From positions 62,001 through 126,000 of the forward strand of contig JAQUPF010000006.1 in assembly GCA_028716845.1 (NCBI GenBank): a stretch of DNA of 64,000 nucleotides, given 5' to 3'. The notes under the pieces were generated by a model, which worked only from the letters and a program-made list of their open reading frames with translations, was not told the origin of the DNA and made no database searches. The translations under genes were made by a program, and so were the position numbers. This stretch comes from a bacterium (GTDB taxonomy: Bacteria > Auribacterota > Tritonobacteria > UBA1439). Shown in pieces: positions 58,868-64,000 of this stretch (position 1 is its first letter; the number at the start of each line of letters is the position of its first letter).

Positions 58868-60456
58868 GAGTGGTTCATGTTGTTCCTCCCGCGCGAGCGG
58901 AACTCCCGCGCGAGCTCCGCGAGTTCCGGCGCCCGCGCGGCGCGCGCGGCGGCGAGGAACCCGCCGACGCCGGCGAGGAGGGGGACGAAGACGCGGAGCG
59001 CCTTCGCGGCCGTCTCCCCGCCCGGCCACGCGCGCCCCGCGTACAGGAAGACGATCCAGGCGACCGCCGCCATGACCGCGGTCGCGAGGACGATCTTCGC
59101 GAGCGAGCGCGCGACACGCCGGAGGCCGAGCAGGCCGAGCCGCCGCCGGAGGAGCAGGAGGAGGATGGAGAGGTTGACGGCGGCGGCGAGCGAGGTGGCG
59201 AGGGCGAGGCCGCCGTGCCTGAGCGGCCCCATGAGGACGATGTCGAGGATGATGTTGACGGCGACGGCGACGCAGGCCACGCGCACGGGGGTCCGCGTGT
59301 CCTGGAGGGAGTAGAAGCACCTGACGACGACGGAGACCCCGCCGATGCAGAAGACGCCCACGGCGTAGAAGAGGACGGCCCAGTAGGTGGGGTCGGTCGA
59401 GCCGTCCGCGAGGAACTCGCCGCGCTCGTAGAGCAGCCGGATGATCGGCCTACCGAGGACGATGAGCCCCGCCGCCGCGGGGATGGTGATGAAGAAGCAG
59501 AGCCGGAGCGCGTAGGTCAGCGCCTCCTTCAGTCCCTCGATGTCGCCCGCCACGGCGCGGGAGGCCATGAGCGGGAAGGCGACGGTCGATATGCCGATGG
59601 CGAACGTCCCGATCGGGAACTGGATGAGGCGGTTGGCGGCGAACAGGTAGGTGATGCTCCCCTCCGGCAGAAACGACGCGAACAGGTTGTCCACGATGAG
59701 GTTGACGTGGTAGACCGCCAGGCCCGCGAGGGCGGGGACGACGAGCCGCGCGATCCGCCCGATCTCCGGGTTCCGCCACACCCTGCCGAACGAGAGGCGG
59801 AACCCCCGGCGGCGGAGGACGGGGGTCTGCATCGCGAGCTGCACCGCGCCGCCGGCGAGGACGCCGACGGCGAGGGCGAAGACCCGGTCGCCCCCCTCCG
59901 CCCCCCAGAGGGGGGAGATGAAGAAGGCGGCGAGGATGACCGTGAGATTGAAGGCGGCCTGGGCGAGGGAGGGCATGGCGAAATGCCCGAGCGAGTTGAG
60001 GATCCCCATGCAGAGCGCCACGAGCGACACGAACACGATGTAGGGGAACATCCACCGCGTCAACCCCGCCGTGAGGGCGAGCTTCTCCGGGTCGGCCGCG
60101 AATCCGGCGAGCAGCGTCCGCACGATCCAGGGGGCGCAGAGCATGCCGGCGGCGGCGACACCCCCCGCGACGACGAGGAGCCAGAGGAGGACGGCGGTGG
60201 CGAGTTCCCAGGCCTCCCGGCGTCCCCTCTTGTGAAGGCAGTCGCTGAAGACGGGGATGAAGGCGGCGCTCAGCGCCCCCTCCCCCATGAGGTAGCGGAG
60301 GGTGTTCGGGAGGCGGAAGGCGGCGTAGAAGGCGTCGGTGAGGTGCGTGCCGAAGAGATTGAGGATGACCATCTCGCGGGCGAGGCCGAGGATCCGGCTC
60401 ACGAGCGTCGCGGCGCCGACGACGGACGCCGACCGCGCGATGCGGATGGTGCGCAT
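58843..60456 (-). CDS. murJ: Lipid II flippase MurJ
   Basis: 537 residues, about 14 helices of the MOP superfamily. MurJ signatures: SVVGAATLVSRILGLARE, FRLPNTLRYLMGEGALSAAFIPV, and LIVDNLFASFLPEGSITYLFAANRLIQFPIG. Flips lipid II across the inner membrane. The C-terminal dozen residues (NHSPRIPADH) and the stop codon lie inside the ATCCGTG repeat, replacing the original end. Monocistronic. Confidence 0.94.
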   Translation of the reverse strand: MRTIRIARSASVVGAATLVSRILGLAREMVILNLFGTHLTDAFYAAFRLPNTLRYLMGEGALSAAFIPVFSDCLHKRGRREAWELATAVLLWLLVVAGGVAAAGMLCAPWIVRTLLAGFAADPEKLALTAGLTRWMFPYIVFVSLVALCMGILNSLGHFAMPSLAQAAFNLTVILAAFFISPLWGAEGGDRVFALAVGVLAGGAVQLAMQTPVLRRRGFRLSFGRVWRNPEIGRIARLVVPALAGLAVYHVNLIVDNLFASFLPEGSITYLFAANRLIQFPIGTFAIGISTVAFPLMASRAVAGDIEGLKEALTYALRLCFFITIPAAAGLIVLGRPIIRLLYERGEFLADGSTDPTYWAVLFYAVGVFCIGGVSVVVRCFYSLQDTRTPVRVACVAVAVNIILDIVLMGPLRHGGLALATSLAAAVNLSILLLLLRRRLGLLGLRRVARSLAKIVLATAVMAAVAWIVFLYAGRAWPGGETAAKALRVFVPLLAGVGGFLAAARAARAPELAELAREFRSRGRNNMNHSPRIPADH

Positions 60457-60520
60457 TCCGATCCCCCCTGGCCCGGCCGCCCGCCGGGGCCGGCCTTTCC
60501 ACTGTTATTGGAGTATCAGC

Positions 60521-60660
60521 TTCAATGCGTGCCACAGAGATCACGAAGCGGGCACAGAGAGAACATCCCCATCATGTCCCACAACGTGAGATATCCCGGC
60601 CCGGTCTCCTCTGTTGTTCTCTGTGCCCTCCGCGGCAACCACCGTTGCCGCCTTCTTTTT
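60521..60660. repeat. CACAGAG-type repeat with internal palindrome
   Basis: GCCACAGAGATCACGAAGC, then GGGCACAGAGAGAACA, and 60 bp on, TGTTCTCTGTGCCC: an inverted repeat of 14-16 bp. The word CACAGAGATCACAGAG links it to 47166 and 58673. The 60457-60852 gap otherwise holds only the rpsT promoter region and a small GGGGA/TCCCC hairpin. Confidence 0.7.
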
Positions 60661-60762
60661 GGCATCGGCGCTGGTTCAGGTGCGTATTATCGCATTTCTC
60701 TACCTGTGAGCCAGTTATGGATTTTCAGCATGCATGTCCGGGGAATGTCCTCCCCGGCACGG

Positions 60763-60791
60763 TTGACAACGGCGGCGGGAGGTGCTACAAG
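60763..60791 (+). promoter_or_regulatory. Promoter of rpsT
   Basis: TTGACA, 17-bp spacer, TACAAG, 61 bp upstream of the rpsT start, with consensus -35. Fits a strong ribosomal-protein promoter. Confidence 0.6.
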
Positions 60792-60852
60792 TTGCGCCTC
60801 ACACGATGCCCCGGCCTACCGGCCGCGGGGCGACCCGAGGAGGAATGACGGC

Positions 60853-61113
60853 ATGCCGACACGGAAATCAGGCCTGAAGCACATGCGCGCCGACGAGCGC
60901 AAGCGGCTGCGGAACGCGCGGGTGAAATCGGCCCTCAGGACCCTCTCGAAGCGGTACCGCACGCTCCTCCGGAAGGGCGAGACGGCGGCCGCGCGCGCGC
61001 TCCTCCCCTCCCTCGCCTCCGCGCTCGACAAGGCGGCCAAACGGGGGATCATCCACCGGAACACGGCGAGCCGGAGGAAGTCGCGGCTCTCGAAGATGCC
61101 CCCCGCGGCGTAG
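60853..61113 (+). CDS. rpsT: 30S ribosomal protein S20
   Basis: 86 residues from ATG 60853, GGAGG nine bases upstream; in the ORF track it is hidden at the end of a long false ORF. Basic helical protein with SGLKHMRADERKRLRNARVKS, then RTLLRKGETAAARALLPSLASALDKAAKRGIIHRNTASRRKSRL, the S20 signature (G-x-I-H-x-N-T/K-A-x-R-x-K-S-R). Binds 16S rRNA. Monocistronic, as usual. Confidence 0.95.
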   Translation: MPTRKSGLKHMRADERKRLRNARVKSALRTLSKRYRTLLRKGETAAARALLPSLASALDKAAKRGIIHRNTASRRKSRLSKMPPAA

Positions 61114-61126
61114 CCGCCGGCCCCCC

Positions 61127-61630
61127 TCACCAGCGCTCGGTCACGCGCTCGACGATGTGCGTGGCCAGGTCATCGAGCACGAGCGGCACCGCGATCCGCT
61201 CCGACTGCGGCAGCGTGACGGTGACGAAGAACGCCCGCTCCCCCTCCACCCGCTTGCTTGACCAGAGCACCTTCCTCGTCTTGGCGTCACGCAGGATGAC
61301 CTCCGCCCCGATGGTCAGGCGGTACTCCCTGGTGATGTCATTCTTGTCGAACCGGAGAGCGCTCCTGTTGTAGGTGGCGAGCGTCACATCCAGGATGGCG
61401 TCGGCGTCCTCCTCGTTGACGACCATGTAGGTGCCGTCGACCTGGAAGGCGGTGACGATCCTGCTCGTCGCACGGGCCTCGAGGGCGGGCTCCGTGGTCC
61501 TGTTCTTCACCTGCGGGATATAGATCGTCTTGATCGGGTCGTCGGGGTTCACCGACCCCAGGCGGTACCCGCAGCCGCAGAGCACGGCGACGGCGAGCAC
61601 CGCCGCCGTCCGGGCGCGCATTCTCTTCAT
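61127..61630 (-). CDS. lptE: LptE-like LPS-assembly lipoprotein
   Basis: 167 residues. Lipoprotein signal ending VLCGC, then GYRLGSVNPDDPIKTIYIPQVKNRTTEPALEARATSRIVTAFQ, the pattern of LptE/RlpB, where the first mature residues are G-Y-x-L. LptE plugs LptD in the outer membrane and aids LPS insertion. Its presence supports an LPS-type outer membrane. 78 bp downstream of the BamD-like gene, same strand. Confidence 0.83.
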   Translation of the reverse strand: MKRMRARTAAVLAVAVLCGCGYRLGSVNPDDPIKTIYIPQVKNRTTEPALEARATSRIVTAFQVDGTYMVVNEEDADAILDVTLATYNRSALRFDKNDITREYRLTIGAEVILRDAKTRKVLWSSKRVEGERAFFVTVTLPQSERIAVPLVLDDLATHIVERVTERW

Positions 61631-61708
61631 CTCTCCCCCCCCTCTTTCCTTCGTCTCCCTCTCGCTTTCCGCAGCCGGCTCCCCGGCGGCGCTCCGTACT
61701 ATATCCTT

Positions 61709-64000
61709 TCAAGGGCCGGAAGGCAACGGATTGTTCCCCAACGACGACCGCTCATTCGGCGGCGCGTCCCCGCGCCGCGGCGCGAGATATCCCATCAGCC
61801 GGCGCAGGATGCCGCCGCGGGCGCCGCCCCGTTCCGCGCCCGCGCGGGCGCGCTCCCGCGCGAGCCATTCGCGGATCGCGGCGCAGCGGGGATCGTCCGG
61901 CCTCAGCTCGATGTACCGGGCCCAGTATGCGGCCGCGCCCTCCCGGTCACGAAAGGCGGAATGGTACAGCTGGCCGAGGCTCAGGTACGAGAGCGCGTGG
62001 TCGGGGTCGGCCTCGAGTGCCCGCTCCATCTCGCGCCTCGCCCCCTCGTAATCGCCCATCTCCCGGAGGGCGACGCCCAGGTTGTGGCGCGCCCGGGCGT
62101 CGCCCGGCGCCGCCTCGACCGCCTTCCCGTAGCAGGCGGCCGCCGCCCGCATCCGTCGCTGCTCCATGTAGATCGATCCGAGGCTGGAGAGCCCCCTCGG
62201 GTCGCCGGGCCGCGCCTCGAGCCCCGCCCGGTACGCCTCGACCGCGCCGTCCGTCTCGCCGCGGTAGCGGCGGAGGTCGCCGAGCGAGAACAGCGCGTCC
62301 GCGTCCGCGGGGTTCGCCCGGATCCGCGCCTCCAGGTCCGACGACAGCTCGGCGAACTGCTGCGCCACGCCCTCCCGGTGCGCCCGTTCGAGCCCCTCGC
62401 GGCATTGCCGGAGACGCCGCTCCACGTCGCCGCTCCGGTAGGCGGGCCAGGCGCCGCGGACCTCCATGAGCCGGAGGGCGGCGGCGTCGTACGATCGGCG
62501 CGCCTCGAGCCAGTTCCCCTCCGCCCGCGCACCGTCCGCCAGATCGATGAGCCGCTCCGCCTCCCGGTAGAGCCCCTCGCACTTCTCGAGGACCTCGCTC
62601 CCGTCGGGCGCGGCCTTCCGGCCGAACGGCCACGGGAACCGGCGCGGGAGGGGGGGGGCGGGAACCTCCCACTCCTCCTCCGCTTCCGCTTCCGCGGGCG
62701 GCGGCGGCTCCTCCTTCCGGGGGCGCAAGGCCTCCCTGCGCGTCCCGTACCGCTCCCTGATCCGGCGCTCCCCCTCCTCCCCGCGGGCGGCGATCCCCTC
62801 CATCTCCGCCCGCAGCCGCTCGAGCTGCGCCTCCCTGCTCCGCACGAGCTCTTCCTTCCGCGCGATCTCCCGGGCGGCCGTTTCGAGGACCGCCGCCCCC
62901 CCCTCCGGGAGGTCGCCGACCCCCGCGAGCCTGCCCTGGGCGACGTGGAGGTCAACCTGGGCGGCGCGGAGCTCGTCCTCGACCTTCTCGATGGCCGCCT
63001 CCGCCCGGAGGAGTCGCACCCGGTTCTGCATCAGCTCCCGCCGCTCGGCCAGGTCCAGCCGCGCGAGGGCGAGCCGCTCCTCGAGGGCGGCGATCCGCTC
63101 CCGCCGCTCCTCGACCTCGGTCGTCTCATCCGGGGTCAGCGTCGGCGCGACCAGGTACTTCCAGATCTGCCACGGCCGCCGCCCCTTCCCCGTGACGGCG
63201 GCGATGGCGGCGCGCTGGCCGCGGATGAGTCGGTCGGCCTCGTCGTACGCCTCCCGGGCGGCGCGGACCGCCTCGACCGCCTCGAGCTTCCGCTCCTCCC
63301 GCGCGGCGATCTTCCGTGCCTTCTCGCCGTACCGCGTCAGCGGGTAATCCCTGATGACCTCCCGGAGGTAGATGAGCGAGGCGCGGGGATTCCCGCGCTC
63401 CTCGTAGAAACGGCCGATCTGGTAGAGGGCCTCCGCCTTCCTCCCCTCGATCTCGGCGAGCATCTCCTTGGCCGGCTCGACGTTCCGGTCGCCGGGATAG
63501 TCGCGGATGAACTCCGAGAGCCGGTTCATCGCCTCCTGCGCCGCCTCCTGGTCGTACGGCGCCGCGACCGCCTGGCGGTAGGCGCAGACCCCGAGCTGGT
63601 ACTTCGCCTGGGGAACGAACTCGCTGTGCGGGTACCGGAACGGTATCTTCTCGAACTCGATCACGGCCTCGGTGTACCGCCTCGCCTCGAGGTAGGCGAG
63701 CCCCAGGTTGTACTGGGCGTTGGGGGCGAGCTCGCTGAACGGCGCGTTGGAGAGGATCTTCGTGAAGATGGTGATGGCGCGCTTCGTGGAGCCGGCGGGG
63801 TTGATCCTGAGGAAGCCGACGGACCTCCCCTGCAGGAACAGGTTCCCGATCCGGAACTGCCGCTGCAGGATCAGGTTGACCTTCGGGAACGACGGGTGGC
63901 GGTCGAGGACCGCCTGATAGGCGCCGAAGGCGGGGTAGAAATAGCCGGCCTTCTCGAGCATCTCCGCGACCCGGAACTGCGCCTCGGCGGCGAGGGGAGA
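61709..64000 (-). CDS. BamD-like TPR protein with coiled coil, N-terminus beyond window
   Basis: Open to the right edge; the last 13 codons of the window are in frame without a stop, so the ORF-track Met is internal. Visible 763 residues: TPR/Sel1-like repeats of BamD/YbgF type (SELAPNAQYNLGLAYLEARRYTEAV, FVPQAKYQLGVCAYRQAVAAP), then a long coiled coil (about 235-430), a Pro/Glu linker, a helical segment, and four C-terminal TPRs (NPADADALFSLGDLRRYRGETDGAVEAYRAGL). BamD docks outer-membrane protein precursors to BamA; the long coiled-coil and extra TPRs are unusual, so function may extend beyond BamD. Followed by the LptE-like gene. Confidence 0.85.
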   Translation of the reverse strand, partial: SPLAAEAQFRVAEMLEKAGYFYPAFGAYQAVLDRHPSFPKVNLILQRQFRIGNLFLQGRSVGFLRINPAGSTKRAITIFTKILSNAPFSELAPNAQYNLGLAYLEARRYTEAVIEFEKIPFRYPHSEFVPQAKYQLGVCAYRQAVAAPYDQEAAQEAMNRLSEFIRDYPGDRNVEPAKEMLAEIEGRKAEALYQIGRFYEERGNPRASLIYLREVIRDYPLTRYGEKARKIAAREERKLEAVEAVRAAREAYDEADRLIRGQRAAIAAVTGKGRRPWQIWKYLVAPTLTPDETTEVEERRERIAALEERLALARLDLAERRELMQNRVRLLRAEAAIEKVEDELRAAQVDLHVAQGRLAGVGDLPEGGAAVLETAAREIARKEELVRSREAQLERLRAEMEGIAARGEEGERRIRERYGTRREALRPRKEEPPPPAEAEAEEEWEVPAPPLPRRFPWPFGRKAAPDGSEVLEKCEGLYREAERLIDLADGARAEGNWLEARRSYDAAALRLMEVRGAWPAYRSGDVERRLRQCREGLERAHREGVAQQFAELSSDLEARIRANPADADALFSLGDLRRYRGETDGAVEAYRAGLEARPGDPRGLSSLGSIYMEQRRMRAAAACYGKAVEAAPGDARARHNLGVALREMGDYEGARREMERALEADPDHALSYLSLGQLYHSAFRDREGAAAYWARYIELRPDDPRCAAIREWLARERARAGAERGGARGGILRRLMGYLAPRRGDAPPNERSSLGNNPLPSGP

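Noticed and set aside
58615-61113. 832-residue plus-strand ORF ending in S20
   Set aside because: Only the last 86 codons are real (rpsT); the rest is the antisense of murJ plus repeat DNA.

Overview
This window looks like a piece of an uncultured, anaerobic, Gram-negative-type bacterium with a high-GC genome; the coding strand is strongly G/C at third positions, which is why the ORF track is full of long shadow ORFs. Outer-membrane genes (an LptE-like lipoprotein, a BamD-like TPR protein, SurA, lipocalin, MurJ) imply two membranes. A complete rnfCDGEAB operon points to ferredoxin:NAD+ ion-pumping energy metabolism. A 50-residue small basic protein (44783-44935), too short for the ORF track, matches a family I know mainly from the PVC superphylum and related candidate phyla. 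I infer a PVC-related candidate phylum, with moderate to low confidence. No rRNA, CRISPR array or phage gene was seen.

Region 1 (1-2.9 kb): an encapsulin-cargo-type ferritin, a peroxiredoxin, a proline-iminopeptidase-like hydrolase and a lipocalin lipoprotein. Region 2 (3.0-12.6 kb): an accessory, defence-like island of visibly lower GC. It holds a BrnT/BrnA toxin-antitoxin pair whose toxin frame looks broken, a zinc-ribbon protein flanked by two 180-bp direct repeats, a NACHT/STAND NTPase with pentapeptide repeats, a large single-chain Type IIG-like restriction-methyltransferase 31 bp upstream of the NTPase, and a conserved hypothetical gene ahead of both. The Type IIG-NACHT pair is the best candidate here for an undescribed defence module.

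Region 3 (13-20 kb): glycosyltransferase, NCS2 permease, an overlapping transglutaminase / TPR-metalloprotease pair, and a geranylgeranyl-reductase-type flavoprotein. Region 4 (20-27.7 kb): a small Cys-rich protein with its own promoter and terminator, a TRIC/UPF0126 channel, then a cobalamin riboswitch with a terminator platform. The riboswitch controls a surface protein with putative Ig repeats, a full ECF transporter (EcfT, fused double EcfA, S component) and a short STN-like periplasmic protein; I read this as a corrinoid or cobalt capture and uptake operon. Region 5 (27.7-35.3 kb): surA-pdxA-rsmA-TolB-like lipoprotein, a 25-residue membrane peptide and mfd. Region 6 (35.4-49.7 kb): a DUF2079 membrane protein, then a long minus-strand run read as tRNA-Leu, gap, pgk, tpiA, secG, (terminator), oppD, small basic protein, pseudouridine synthase, SH3 protein, rnfCDGEAB, folD. 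It joins lower glycolysis, Rnf energy conservation and C1 metabolism. Region 7 (50-64 kb): amidase, rpoN, tRNA-Thr, two paralogous PQQ-type propeller proteins around a DMT exporter and a flavin enzyme, an exported unknown, murJ, rpsT, an LptE-like gene and a BamD-like TPR protein running off the right edge.

Intergenic DNA carries several dispersed repeat families: ATCCGTG-type, CACAGAG-type, an ACGATAAACGAG-type found at the same distance from the 3' ends of both tRNA genes, and two families ending near GTCTGACCCC/GTCAAATCTTTA-like strings. All calls rest on reading the sequence and on remembered family knowledge; no database search was possible.
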